Source: Marinilabiliaceae bacterium JC017 (GTDB lineage Bacteria; Bacteroidota; Bacteroidia; Bacteroidales; Marinilabiliaceae). From it: a DNA stretch of 64,000 bases. Both the position numbers and the translations under genes were made by a program. Within the stretch, counting starts at the first letter, position 1. Each line of letters begins with the position of its first letter. The notes under the pieces were generated by a model, which was not told the DNA's origin, made no database searches, and worked only from the letters and a program-made list of their open reading frames with translations. Below, in pieces: positions 27,715 through 36,706 of this stretch. Where the stretch lies: assembly GCA_004296775.1 (NCBI GenBank), contig RHGE01000031.1:1-64000 (forward strand), read 5' to 3'.

Positions 27715-28581
27715 TTAATAGAACCAACATTTTAAATTTACAGCGTGCTTATCCTTGCCGATAACGCCATTTGTATCGTAATAATCAGAGGTTGCAGAAT
27801 CAGAAGTTATAAGAGTGCTATCGATATTTAACACCTCATCGGCAAATACAAATGAGACGGCATCCATAACCACCTTTTTTACACAGTACGTTTCATTCAC
27901 CTTACCTCTATTGGCATTATAATTATAACCGGCAAGACTGACCAATGCCTGACTAATACGCGCAACTGGCAAGGCTGGATAATTATCAAAATGGCCTACG
28001 CAAACTTTCTTATCAATAGCCCCCAGAGAACCTGAACAATATGTTGACGACGTTGTCAAATCATAAATATCTATCCCTTGCGTGTAAGGATTGTTAAACA
28101 GATCTTTTGGCGTTTCCTGTTTGTGAAGCCTAAACATCCTCTCAAATAACGAAGCCGTAAGCACTGAGTACTCCACAATAATGGTATAAACTATTTTACC
28201 ATCCAAAGTAGATAAATGCCCTTGTGCAATCGCTTTTTTCCGATTAAACGAAAGAGTCGTCATCTTACCCTTATACTCTTTATCGTCATAGGCATTGTCA
28301 TCCTTCCGTTCTAAAGTAGCCTTGGAGGCTAAATAATAGTGTTTCTCCTTTTTGGGATTGACATTAGCAACCGCTAATGATCCGAGTATGGCCAAGTGCC
28401 TGCCGGCTTCTGCTAAACTCATTCCCCTGGTTTCATCTTTTGAGTCGAGCTCCTGACTAACAAGTGCCGTAACCACCTCATTATCCGCTTTAACATCTCT
28501 TAATGCAAAATAAGGTTCTGTAACCTCAATAATCTTTAGTAACTGATCTTGGACTTGTTGTAATTCTTCGATTTGGATCAT
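27715..28581 (-). CDS. Possible hotdog-fold protein, partner of the MCP
   Basis: This 288-residue soluble protein has no signal peptide. The segment AEAGRHLAILGSLAVAN (about residues 57-73), then YYLASKATLER and a strand-rich stretch ending IVYTIIVEYSVL, resemble one half of a hotdog fold as found in AfsA-like and dehydratase/thioesterase proteins. The second half (about residues 170-280) could be a second hotdog copy. The match is by eye only. It is the first gene of a two-gene unit with the MCP. If the fold is right it might bind an acyl compound and pass a signal to the receptor, but this is speculation. Confidence 0.5.
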   Translation of the reverse strand: MIQIEELQQVQDQLLKIIEVTEPYFALRDVKADNEVVTALVSQELDSKDETRGMSLAEAGRHLAILGSLAVANVNPKKEKHYYLASKATLERKDDNAYDDKEYKGKMTTLSFNRKKAIAQGHLSTLDGKIVYTIIVEYSVLTASLFERMFRLHKQETPKDLFNNPYTQGIDIYDLTTSSTYCSGSLGAIDKKVCVGHFDNYPALPVARISQALVSLAGYNYNANRGKVNETYCVKKVVMDAVSFVFADEVLNIDSTLITSDSATSDYYDTNGVIGKDKHAVNLKCWFY

Positions 28582-28993
28582 CTTCTTTTGTTAAATTATG
28601 TAAGTATTTGGTTTATTAATTAATGCTTTAGTAAGGATATCAGTCACTATTAAAACTTTACCAGAATAATTAGGTGCATGTTTTTTGTATAACTGCATTA
28701 TCTTGAACAGCTCTTTACTAATGCCTTTTAAATTCATAAAAAAACGTCCTGCGTTTTTTATGTATGTTTCTAGAGTACTTTATACTATCATAGAGGCAAT
28801 TAGAGCATCATGCATCATATTTATATTAATTCCTAAAAGCAATGTTATATGTTTGCTTGGCTAAAATAACAATAATAGTTTAAAATACTTTGTTAATAAA
28901 AATATTTTTGCATTTCGAGCTATTACACACAACACGTAGCTTTTCAGAACATATTTAACCCTAAGGCATTAAACATATACACTGAATTTTATC
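28582..28993. other. Gene-free AT-rich region with hairpin and promoter-like box
   Basis: It contains an A/T-flanked hairpin at 28735-28762 (CATAAA...ACG / CGTTTTTTATG), able to act as a terminator on either strand. A TATTTTTG box at 28903-28910 faces right, with no intact gene downstream; it may have served the decayed gene at 29289-29705. Confidence 0.4.
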
Positions 28994-29288
28994 ATGTATT
29001 ACGGGGAAAAACACAATTCTACAATTAATGTAATCCGAAACATATTGTTGCTAATAAATGCCTTCTACCAATACTTACGGACACCTAGATCGTTTTTAAC
29101 TCCGAAGCACCGTTTTATACAAAAACCTAAAAAACTCATTAATTTCTCAACCCAGACAGCCAAAGATGGAGCTATTGGAAAATCCAACAGAAGAAAACGA
29201 AGTTATTCAATGTAGCCAGTAGCAAAATATGATTTTAGAAAACAAAAACTTAACGTCTTAGGTTTAGTGATATTTATAATATCAATAA

Positions 29289-29705
29289 GATGCCGTCAAA
29301 AACTCATACAACACCTACAACAACAATGGAGATTTAATAAGCAAAAACGAGCTGTCATATAACAACGAAGACAATCGAAAGTATAAAACATACAATATTG
29401 AAGGAAAGGAAATAACCAAAGGCACCAACTATCTTCAGAATGGCAGAATGATAAAACAGCATCAGTTTTTGGTCCATAACGAAAAACAAACCGAAGAACA
29501 GGTTATGCTTTATGAATACACAACAGAAGGCTATACCAAAGAAATAAAATGAATTAACGACGAAAACAATACCCTTTTCCACGAAAAATTAGAATACCTG
29601 GAATTTGACAAAAACGGCAATTGGACTAAAGCACTTCGCTACGAAGCTAAAGATGAGCAATCAAAACCCGAAAGTGTAACCATAAGAGAATATGAGCATT
29701 TTTAA
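29289..29705 (+). pseudogene. Decayed YD/RHS-like or MORN-like repeat protein gene
   Basis: One reading frame from 29289 to a TAA at 29703 encodes a plausible secreted-repeat-type peptide rich in Asn, Tyr and Gly (for example YNNNGDLISKNELSY, then LEFDKNGNWTKALRYE). It is interrupted by an in-frame TGA at 29550-29552, and a stop at 29286 closes the 5' side without a start codon. Both frame and amino acid composition continue across the internal stop, which argues for a dead gene, not chance. The family is uncertain: it resembles Bacteroidota lipoproteins with YD-like or toxin-antitoxin YwqK-like repeats. Confidence 0.5.
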
Positions 29706-29874
29706 AACGGACTTATTCTCACATTTTACAATCTACACCCCCCTTCATACATTAATTATTCCGGAATGAGGGAATTTTTATAGAACAACCCGGCTTTTGC
29801 GCAGTGGTCGTTGAACATCTCCATACTCAACAGGGAATAACACAAGTACCTTCCAGGTACCAACAAGGGGTTTG

Positions 29875-29913
29875 CTACGGATCAACTCCGCTGTTAGCGG
29901 AGTTGATCCGTAG
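29875..29913. repeat. Perfect 18-bp inverted repeat
   Basis: The arms CTACGGATCAACTCCGCT (29875-29892) and AGCGGAGTTGATCCGTAG (29896-29913) are separated by gtt. The AGCGG portion resembles the conserved tail of the REP-like elements at 31134 and 55143. No T-tract follows. Confidence 0.8.
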
Positions 29914-30019
29914 TTGTCCCGACCCAGGTACAAAGAAGACCCATAGAATCTCCTTTAAAATACGAGAAGCGCCCAACCAATAGCCTACAGCTTTTCACGT
30001 AAAATCAGTAAGAAATGCT

Positions 30020-30325
30020 AATTACACATCTGAGGGAAAATTTTAAACCCAACAGACTTACGGCCATCAAATCGCCTCATACTCTCCATGAAAAAATCCC
30101 TGCTTTACTGCCGGGGGTTTCCATATCACACATTTAAAGGTTCATGATCTGTATAGTTAGTTGAAACCTAACCTGGACAAGCCAGAAAAGTAAAAAGTAT
30201 CAAGTACAAAGTATCAAGATGATTTACTGCTCGCCAAAATATTTAGCCAATAAATACACCAATATCACCCGTAAGACACTAACTATTAGTAATGTAATAC
30301 TATACAATCGCGTACTAGCGGGGGT
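30020..30325 (+). repeat. Degenerate XRE-end/stem-loop/REP unit interrupted by element X
   Basis: This copy has the same order as the units at 54.6-55.9 kb: a remnant peptide TQQTYGHQ, a GC stem-loop region (aaaatccctgc...gccgggggtttc), cacatttaaaggttcat, then a REP-like palindrome. The palindrome is split after GTTAGTTG by about 120 bp beginning CCTAACCTGGACAAGCC (30167-30183) and ending near gtaagaca. It resumes with CTAACTATTAG...TACAATCGCGTACTAGCGGGGG. This shows that element X is a separate insertion. Confidence 0.55.
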
Positions 30326-30532
30326 AAAGAAAAACCCTGCAACATGGCTACTACAAGGCCTTTTTGTTATTATTTTCTGTATTAAACCACACGATACAAT
30401 TGTGCAAACAAGGATTGGTTAAAAGGTTATGCAAGCCAGTATTATCAGCAGACAAGGGAATTAGTCAAATGATTTTAACTAAAAGATTGCCATCTGTGAT
30501 CACATAGAAGGAACCTTGTTTTGTTTTTTTTA

Positions 30533-30682
30533 CCGCGGGACAGGAAAAATAGCCGCGGGAGCCGTTTCCAGCCCGCGGGACGACTCCCCCTATCCGCGGT
30601 GTTTAATTACTTTTCCGCGGGATTAAACAAATATCCGCTGAAACGGAATATTTTACCGCGGGAACAGATGCCCAATCCGCGG
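30533..30682. repeat. Phased CCGCGG array, copy 1
   Basis: Eight CCGCGG sites (the sixth mutated to CCGCTG) start at 30533, 30553, 30573, 30594, 30615, 30635, 30656 and 30677, spacing 20-21 bp. The sequence around them is nearly identical to 54793-54942. It lies 3' of the REP-like unit and upstream of nothing recognisable. Confidence 0.85.
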
Positions 30683-31605
30683 GATCAGATGTTGAACGGA
30701 ACACACTTCTCGTGTTCGTCTGGCAACTCCGACAGGGATATTAACATAATAGCAATAATCCCTGTCAGGGTAACATTGCCCCTTCCAACACCATCTCCCT
30801 CATCTCTATCCCTCCAACCGAAACGCACAAATCCTCTCTTGCCAGAGAGGACCGAGGTGAGGTGGAAAAACAAGCCACTGCAAAACACCATAACAAAACC
30901 CGGCCACCCTGAAGCAACCGGGCATTTATCTTCATTTATCTGTTCTTTGTTAATCTGCAATGATTGTTGAAAAATAACCAGCAAATACGACTAAGTTGCA
31001 AACTTTGCCGAGCCTTTTTTTGGATCACTTGCTGCCTTGATTTGAAATCCATGCCTTTTCATTTAATCACAAATACATCCCATTAACTCGTTTCCCTTCA
31101 CAATCATTCACATCCCTGTGAGATAAAGATGTTATAACACGGATTGCAAATCCGCGTTAGCGGGGAACAGAGGGAAATGTAAAGAAATTATAACACAGAT
31201 TGAAAATCCGAGCTAGCAAAGGAAGGAGATGGTGAATGTTGAAATGTGAGACGTGGAGATATTCGATGTTTGGATTTTGGGATAAAATAGATAGAGATAT
31301 TAAAAGTACGTGCAGATATGATTGGATGTATTATGTTTGGATATTGGTGGATATAGGAGGTTAGAGGCAGGAGATTGGAGAGGGAATGAGGTTTTGAATC
31401 ATTAGAAATATGGTGGAAATAGATGGAAATAATAAACACCCCGACTGATTGATCGTACCTCACAATCAGCCACCTCTCCTTGAAAAAGAGAAGAAATGAT
31501 GAGGATGTTCGATTTACGATGTAGGGATAAATCGACTACAATCGTCACGTAATGATTTACAGCGAAATGTAAGTTTTGAAAAAAGGCATCCGCAACTCAT
31601 GCTGG
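30683..31605. other. Gene-free repeat region upstream of the AraC regulator 3' end
   Basis: It holds two REP-like elements (31134-31165, CGGATTGCAAATCCGCGTTAG plus GCGGGG tail, and a degraded one at 31188-31222), a purine-rich heptamer-like stretch near 31357-31385, and a 105-bp segment at 31386-31490. That segment is a deletion derivative of the direct repeats at 53.9 and 54.2 kb. Several open frames here have unnatural composition and are not called. Confidence 0.5.
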
Positions 31606-32607
31606 TTAATATTTACTTCCTACATAAGGCTCCTGTTTTGATTTCAAATAGTAGCGTTTGGGGCTTATTCCATAGTAATCTTTAAAGGCTCTGATGAAAC
31701 TTTCAGAATGATTGTACCCTAGCTTATCTGCAATTTCATACATGCAATAATTTTCTTCCTCAATATATTGTTTGGCCTGTTCCATGCGTGTTCTCAGCAG
31801 GAATTCAGATATACTTAGCTGAAACACGCGCTTAAACCCCGATTTCAGAAAATGCTCATTGGTTGATGTTTGCAAACTCAATTCGGGTAATTTAAGAGGC
31901 CTGGAAATATTTTGCCGGATTAATTCAGCTGCTTCATATATTTTAATGTCATTATAATTCCTGCTTATAAGCTTCCCCTTTTCCTGATATACCTGCAATT
32001 GTTCAAATTGAAGAAACAGCAATTCAGACACCTTTGCTTTTAAATAAAAACCGGAGAATGGTTTATCCATATCGCATTGACAGAGATCCATGATAACCTC
32101 CTTCATTTTAGGGAAAATTGGCAAGGGGCCATCGGACAAGGCAAAGGGCATATTGTTCTTTATCTTATGATGAATGGCCTGTATATTCCCTTTAAGGGAG
32201 CGTGTAAAAGCATAAAATTGCTGTTTCGTATACACCACCTCAAATATGGTAAGGTGTTGCGCCTGTGAAATATTCACCACAGCTGACTTGTTGGGCGAAA
32301 AGAATATATTGTGCGTCTCTTCAGGACAAAGATAATCCATATCGTCTGCCTCATCGAGACTACATTTTCCATTTAAAACAAAACTCTGTTTAATGATAGG
32401 AATTGATGATTTTGCCAGAAAACTGCAATTCTGCTTTCCATAGATTTGATTTTTATAAAGAAAAAAGTCATTATGCCTTTTCACCATTATATGTGAATCA
32501 ACATTGGAATTATTGCTATTACAACTAGAGCATCTCCCCTCCTTCAAAGAGCTCCTGAACTCACCTGCTATACACTCTCCTTTAAGGTCGTAAAAACTAA
32601 TTAGCAT
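31606..32607 (-). CDS. AraC-family regulator (siderophore-locus type)
   Basis: This 333-residue protein has an AraC two-HTH domain in the last 100 residues: LPELSLQTSTNEHFLKSGFK as the first HTH, then MYEIADKLGYNHSESFIRAF as the second, ending YYGISPKRYYLKSK. The N-terminal 220 residues carry a Cys pair (RCSSCNSN) and a region like the PchR/YbtA-type regulators of siderophore genes. It is divergent from a TonB receptor gene with 191 bp between them, where a direct-repeat operator is found. The best inference is that it controls the TonB receptor and perhaps the synthetase locus in response to an iron(III)- or metal-chelate ligand. Confidence 0.85.
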   Translation of the reverse strand: MLISFYDLKGECIAGEFRSSLKEGRCSSCNSNNSNVDSHIMVKRHNDFFLYKNQIYGKQNCSFLAKSSIPIIKQSFVLNGKCSLDEADDMDYLCPEETHNIFFSPNKSAVVNISQAQHLTIFEVVYTKQQFYAFTRSLKGNIQAIHHKIKNNMPFALSDGPLPIFPKMKEVIMDLCQCDMDKPFSGFYLKAKVSELLFLQFEQLQVYQEKGKLISRNYNDIKIYEAAELIRQNISRPLKLPELSLQTSTNEHFLKSGFKRVFQLSISEFLLRTRMEQAKQYIEEENYCMYEIADKLGYNHSESFIRAFKDYYGISPKRYYLKSKQEPYVGSKY

Positions 32608-32661
32608 ATTGGTTTGGTTTAAATTTTATGCCAAATTTAATTCCTTATAAAAAGCAATAAT

Positions 32662-32679
32662 ATCATTATAAATAATGAT
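32662..32679. promoter_or_regulatory. 7-bp inverted repeat in the divergent control region
   Basis: ATCATTA-TAAA-TAATGAT is a perfect inverted repeat next to a further TAATGAT at about 32681. It could be an operator on the AraC-gene side. It is AT-rich and faintly Fur-box-like, but the half-site order differs from the classical 7-1-7 Fur pattern, so no regulator is assigned. Confidence 0.35.
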
Positions 32680-32713
32680 TTAATGATAGCAAAAACACAA
32701 AATACCCCTTTCT

Positions 32714-32746
32714 ATAATGCTAGTTTATACTACCATAATGCTAGTT
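32714..32746 (+). promoter_or_regulatory. Tandem 12-bp direct repeats, likely AraC operator
   Basis: ATAATGCTAGTT occurs at 32714-32725 and again at 32735-32746, 21 bp apart, so the two copies face the same side of the helix. The second copy ends 19 bp before a TACTTTTG -7 box and covers the -33 region, the usual position for an AraC-type activator that replaces a missing -33 element. Confidence 0.7.
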
Positions 32747-32765
32747 AGGAAATAGACATATCATC

Positions 32766-32773
32766 TACTTTTG
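32766..32773 (+). promoter_or_regulatory. -7 box of the TonB receptor gene
   Basis: TACTTTTG, an exact TAnnTTTG match, 26 nt upstream of the ATG at 32799. There is no TTTG -33 box at the right spacing; instead the second operator repeat sits there. Confidence 0.65.
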
Positions 32774-32798
32774 CACTGTTTAAAACTATTCTAAACAA

Positions 32799-35228
32799 AT
32801 GAGAAAAAACATTACCCTGCTGCTTTTCATGTCAGTTTTAACTAATCATATTTGGGGACAAGCGACAATCGAAGGCACTATTACTTCAGATAAAGATGGA
32901 ATCATAATTCCCGGTGTAAATGTTTACACCCAGGAATTAAAACATGGTACCGCCTCAACTACTGATGGCTCTTACAGCCTTAACGTTGAAGACGCAGGGG
33001 ATTATACCCTTATCTTCTCGACTATCGGCTACGACCACAAAGAGGTGAAGATCTCCGTTAAAGAACATGAAAATGTACATGTGGATGTTAAGCTTGAAGA
33101 AAGCAACTTCAGAATGAATGAAGTGATCGTGGTAGGCGAAAATGAAGACAATAAAACAATCAAGAAAATAAAACAAAGCCCCATGGCCGTTTCCATCATT
33201 GATGGAAGAGATTTTAAAGGCAGGGTATCAGGTGTCAATGAAATCTTAAGCCGCACAGCTGGTATAAAAATACGCCAGGAAGGGGGCCTGGGGAGCAACG
33301 CCAAGATATCGGTGCACGGATTAGAAGGTAACCGGGTGGCCATATTTATCAACGGATTTGCTCTTAACAGCCCGGACGGCTCCTTTAACATCAATGACAT
33401 TGCCATTGATATTATAGAGCGAATCGAAGTCTACAAAGGCATTGTCCCGGCTGAATTTGGGGGCGATGGCCTTGGAGGGGCCATTAATATTGTTACGCGT
33501 GAAGTGGATTGCGATGTGTTAGGAGCATCCATAGAAGGAGGCACCTATGGATTACGAAAGTACAATCTAATGGCTAAAAAACTCTTTGACAAGCCGGGGA
33601 TTCAAATTGCAGCAGCCGTTATGCACAGTGAAGCCACCAATAATTACGAAATGGACCTAACCGATTTTGACCATGCACTGGATCCGGAAACGTATTCTCA
33701 TTGCACCCGGCTAAACGATGAATACATGTCACGCATGTTATTCGCCGGTATCACCTTTACCAAATTATGGTTTGATAAAATAGAGTTTGAATTTCCCTGG
33801 TATAAAAATTATAAAGGCATCCAGGCTATTACTTTTGACTCCCGATCGGCACACCGGCACGGTACTAATTTCATGCCGGTGATAAAATTGGAAAAACATG
33901 ATTTTTTTGTCAAAGGACTGGATTTCAAATCCTCTTTTGTAACCCCCATCATTGAATCTCACCTGGTGGATACGACCACCACAATGTATTATTGGGATGG
34001 TCAGACCACTCCCAGCTCCAGAGGCGAAACGGATGACCACCGTATGAATTATTCTACGGACAAGACAAAAGAAGCTCGTCATAAACTGAATTTAAAATAC
34101 AAGATCAGCGATCAACATACACTAAACCTGAACAACCAGTACGTTTATTCAAAAAATACGCCAAACGACCCCTACCTGGCCGATTATTTGGGATTTGACC
34201 CCAGTGCTTTCCCAAGCAAAATGCAAAGTAATGTAACCGGTCTATCCCATGAATACTTTTCAAAAAACAAGAGACTCCAGAATCTGTTTTCCATTAAATC
34301 CTACAATATCGATTCTGAAATATTCAGAACCACTGAAAAACTGATTGACGAGGCTGCGACCAAACAAACCCCGGCACAAACAACCAATAACAGTTTACAA
34401 TTTGGTTTTAATGAAGGAGTAGCTTATGAAATATACAATGGCACCCGGTTAAAGTTGGCATTTGAACATGCCGTGCGCTTGCCCAGGCCACATGAACTGT
34501 TTGGCGATGGTTTAGGCATTATTCCCGGGCATGATTTAAAACCTGAAAAAAGCAATAATGTGAACCTGGGCCTGCTGATGAACCATTACAACATGCTGGG
34601 CACCCAACGACTGCAATTTGAAGTGGGAACTTTTTATAAAGATGTTAAAGACATGATAAAACTAGGTCCCACCCCGGATGGCAAACTGACTCATGACAAC
34701 ATGCAAAACATCCTTATCAAAGGTTTTGAAACCGAAATTAAATTGGACATAACTCCACAGTGGTATGTTTATGGGAACTTTACTTACCAGGATTTGAGAA
34801 ATAATAAAGAATTCAAGACGGACGACAAAACCTCAAAGAACGACACTTACAACAAACGCGTTCCTAATATTCCATGGCTGTTTTACAATGCCGGAATTGA
34901 ATATCACCGGTCGGGATTGTTTAAAAAAGAGTTAACCCGTATCTATTATGATTTCTCCTACATTCATGAATACCATTACGATTGGAAAATGTCGGACCGG
35001 AAGGACAATGAATTTCGCTGGAAGATCCCTTCGCAAGCCATTCATTATGCGGGCATTCAACAGTCCTTTTTAAACAATTTGGTATCGATCAACATAGAGA
35101 TCGCCAATATTTTCAACCAAAAAGCTTACGACAACCATAAAATGCCTCTCCCAGGACGCACCATCATGGCTAAAATTAAATACAGCTGGTTCCGCGACAA
35201 GGCAGAAGGAGGTGCCATGGGATTATAA
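32799..35228 (+). CDS. TonB-dependent outer membrane receptor, siderophore type
   Basis: This 809-residue outer-membrane receptor has a signal peptide (cleavage near residue 21, WGQ-A) and a carboxypeptidase-like beta-sandwich (about residues 23-110: TIEGTITSDKDGIIIPGVNV). A plug domain follows at about residues 120-235, containing IKIRQEGGLGSNAKISVHGL and EVYKGIVPAEFGGDGLGGAI. A 22-strand barrel fills the rest, ending with a region of aromatic-terminated strands. It is not SusC-like in length. Next to a DUF4374 lipoprotein and an AraC regulator it looks like a metallophore receptor, comparable in arrangement to XusA-XusB of Bacteroides. It might take back the product of the synthetase downstream or use xenosiderophores. 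Confidence 0.9.
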   Translation: MRKNITLLLFMSVLTNHIWGQATIEGTITSDKDGIIIPGVNVYTQELKHGTASTTDGSYSLNVEDAGDYTLIFSTIGYDHKEVKISVKEHENVHVDVKLEESNFRMNEVIVVGENEDNKTIKKIKQSPMAVSIIDGRDFKGRVSGVNEILSRTAGIKIRQEGGLGSNAKISVHGLEGNRVAIFINGFALNSPDGSFNINDIAIDIIERIEVYKGIVPAEFGGDGLGGAINIVTREVDCDVLGASIEGGTYGLRKYNLMAKKLFDKPGIQIAAAVMHSEATNNYEMDLTDFDHALDPETYSHCTRLNDEYMSRMLFAGITFTKLWFDKIEFEFPWYKNYKGIQAITFDSRSAHRHGTNFMPVIKLEKHDFFVKGLDFKSSFVTPIIESHLVDTTTTMYYWDGQTTPSSRGETDDHRMNYSTDKTKEARHKLNLKYKISDQHTLNLNNQYVYSKNTPNDPYLADYLGFDPSAFPSKMQSNVTGLSHEYFSKNKRLQNLFSIKSYNIDSEIFRTTEKLIDEAATKQTPAQTTNNSLQFGFNEGVAYEIYNGTRLKLAFEHAVRLPRPHELFGDGLGIIPGHDLKPEKSNNVNLGLLMNHYNMLGTQRLQFEVGTFYKDVKDMIKLGPTPDGKLTHDNMQNILIKGFETEIKLDITPQWYVYGNFTYQDLRNNKEFKTDDKTSKNDTYNKRVPNIPWLFYNAGIEYHRSGLFKKELTRIYYDFSYIHEYHYDWKMSDRKDNEFRWKIPSQAIHYAGIQQSFLNNLVSINIEIANIFNQKAYDNHKMPLPGRTIMAKIKYSWFRDKAEGGAMGL

Positions 35229-35279
35229 TTAAACAATTACCCGACTAACTAATAACACATTTTTAACATCTATAATAAC

Positions 35280-36482
35280 ATGAGAATCATGAAAATAAAC
35301 AAAGGATTATTACTCCTGTTTCTATCTGGATTATTCCTTACAACAGGCTGTGAGGATGATACTGAAGAGATCGACACTAAAGAGACTGACACTACGGAGA
35401 AACATCAATTTGCTCACAGTGTTAAGGTGGATAAAAACACCTACCTCAGTACATTTAAAGATTTGACTGTAAAAGAAACAAAAACCAGCAATGCCCACAC
35501 GCATTCGGGTGATGCTTACTTGTTTTCCTACAACGATTGGGTATTTGTGCTGGAAGCCAAAAATGATCGATTGTTCAGGTACCGTAAAACAGACAATGAT
35601 CTTATTGCAGAAGGAAAAACACTGGTTCTTCCAGCCAAGTCATTTGCTTCATCCATATGTTTCATTTCAGATAGTAAAGCCTACATTTCCTATACCCTGC
35701 TTGGCAAAATAGCTGTTTTGGATTTAGAAAAATGGGAAATAACCAAGGAAATAGACATCACCGAATTTGCACTGGGCGATCAAGACATCAATCCCGAAGC
35801 GGTGTCCATGATCTATCGTGATAATCATGTGTTTGTTGCCCTGTGGCAGCAGAAAGCGATGAACATCCCTCACTTAGGCAGCTATGTACTGGTAATCAAC
35901 ACCACTACCGACAAGCCGGAAAAAATGCTTACTGACACACGCGGTATTCAGCTGGGCTCCCACGATCCGTCAGGTAGCCCGTTTATAGATGAGAGGGGCG
36001 ACATCTATTTTTATGCCACCGGTGCCTGGGGATACGTTCCTCAAAAAGATGGATTTTTAAGGATCCGGAAAGGATCAACCGAATTTGATCCCGACTATTT
36101 TTTCTCGATTAGCAAATCAGGCATTAAAGGTATGGATGGTTATAGTGCCAACTTTTTATATCAGAAAATATATAGCAACAATGGGGTGGTTTATGGCTTT
36201 ATAAACATCCCCGAACTCGGCAGCAATCCTCCTGACTTCCTGAACGACAAATCCATGCAACCTTGCATGATAGATGTTTATAATAAAACCATTACCAAAT
36301 TAAATGTAAAACCTACCACCGGATGGTCAACCTGCATTTCACAAGAAGACCAAAAGTTGATCCTGGGCATGTCCACTGAAGATGGCACAGGATACTACAT
36401 TTACGATTTAAATAAGCAAAGTAACAACGGTGTAAGCATTGTCACAGAAGGCATTCCCTTCCGTCTGTTGCACATGAATTAA
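35280..36482 (+). CDS. DUF4374 (XusB-like) surface lipoprotein
   Basis: This 400-residue lipoprotein has signal FLTTGCED with the lipobox Cys at about residue 24 and a strongly acidic tether (EDDTEEIDTKETD) that fits the surface-export signal of Bacteroidota lipoproteins. The body shows beta-propeller-like repeats (VFVLEAKNDRLFRYRKTD; IAVLDLEKWEITKEIDI; GSYVLVINTTTDKPEKM) as in DUF4374 proteins. The named member XusB of Bacteroides thetaiotaomicron captures siderophores next to its TonB receptor XusA. It lies 51 bp after the receptor gene, in one operon. The role as a chelate-capturing partner is inferred from family and context. An alternative ATG is at 35289. Confidence 0.82.
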   Translation: MRIMKINKGLLLLFLSGLFLTTGCEDDTEEIDTKETDTTEKHQFAHSVKVDKNTYLSTFKDLTVKETKTSNAHTHSGDAYLFSYNDWVFVLEAKNDRLFRYRKTDNDLIAEGKTLVLPAKSFASSICFISDSKAYISYTLLGKIAVLDLEKWEITKEIDITEFALGDQDINPEAVSMIYRDNHVFVALWQQKAMNIPHLGSYVLVINTTTDKPEKMLTDTRGIQLGSHDPSGSPFIDERGDIYFYATGAWGYVPQKDGFLRIRKGSTEFDPDYFFSISKSGIKGMDGYSANFLYQKIYSNNGVVYGFINIPELGSNPPDFLNDKSMQPCMIDVYNKTITKLNVKPTTGWSTCISQEDQKLILGMSTEDGTGYYIYDLNKQSNNGVSIVTEGIPFRLLHMN

Positions 36483-36490
36483 TGCAATTG

Positions 36491-36531
36491 CTCCACCCTG
36501 TGTTTTTCCGTGCGAACATATCAGGGTGGAG
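36491..36531 (+). terminator. Hairpin after the receptor-lipoprotein operon
   Basis: The perfect 10-bp arms CTCCACCCTG / CAGGGTGGAG flank a 21-nt loop, starting 9 bp after the lipoprotein stop; only an A-rich stretch follows. It probably separates the uptake pair from the downstream genes. Confidence 0.6.
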
Positions 36532-36593
36532 TAAAAACAAATGATCAACCAGCTTTCAAACTCTATTTAATTGATGCCTCAGATGGTTTTAAT

Positions 36594-36610
36594 CCTAACC
36601 TGGACAAGCC
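36594..36610 (+). repeat. Element X core motif, solo copy
   Basis: CCTAACCTGGACAAGCC, the same 17 bp that begins the longer element X at 30167, 37368, 44003 (with one change) and 47772. The sequence after it here does not match the longer copies. Confidence 0.6.
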
Positions 36611-36706
36611 AAAAGAGCACTCCGATTTGAGTATCAAAACTATTAAACAACCCGAACCCCAGCTCTAAATCACATTATTACCAGCATCCAAATCATTTTT
36701 CCAGAA

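Noticed and set aside
28994-29215. A 73-codon frame with a promoter-like box 85 bp upstream
   Set aside because: No recognisable family and a low-complexity basic end; more likely part of the decayed gene region.
31188-31463. A 91-codon minus-strand frame
   Set aside because: It overlaps REP and heptamer-like repeats, and the peptide is Ser/His/Pro-rich noise.
32662-32679. Fur box
   Set aside because: The half-site order (ATCATTA...TAATGAT) does not match the 7-1-7 Fur pattern; reported as an unassigned inverted repeat.
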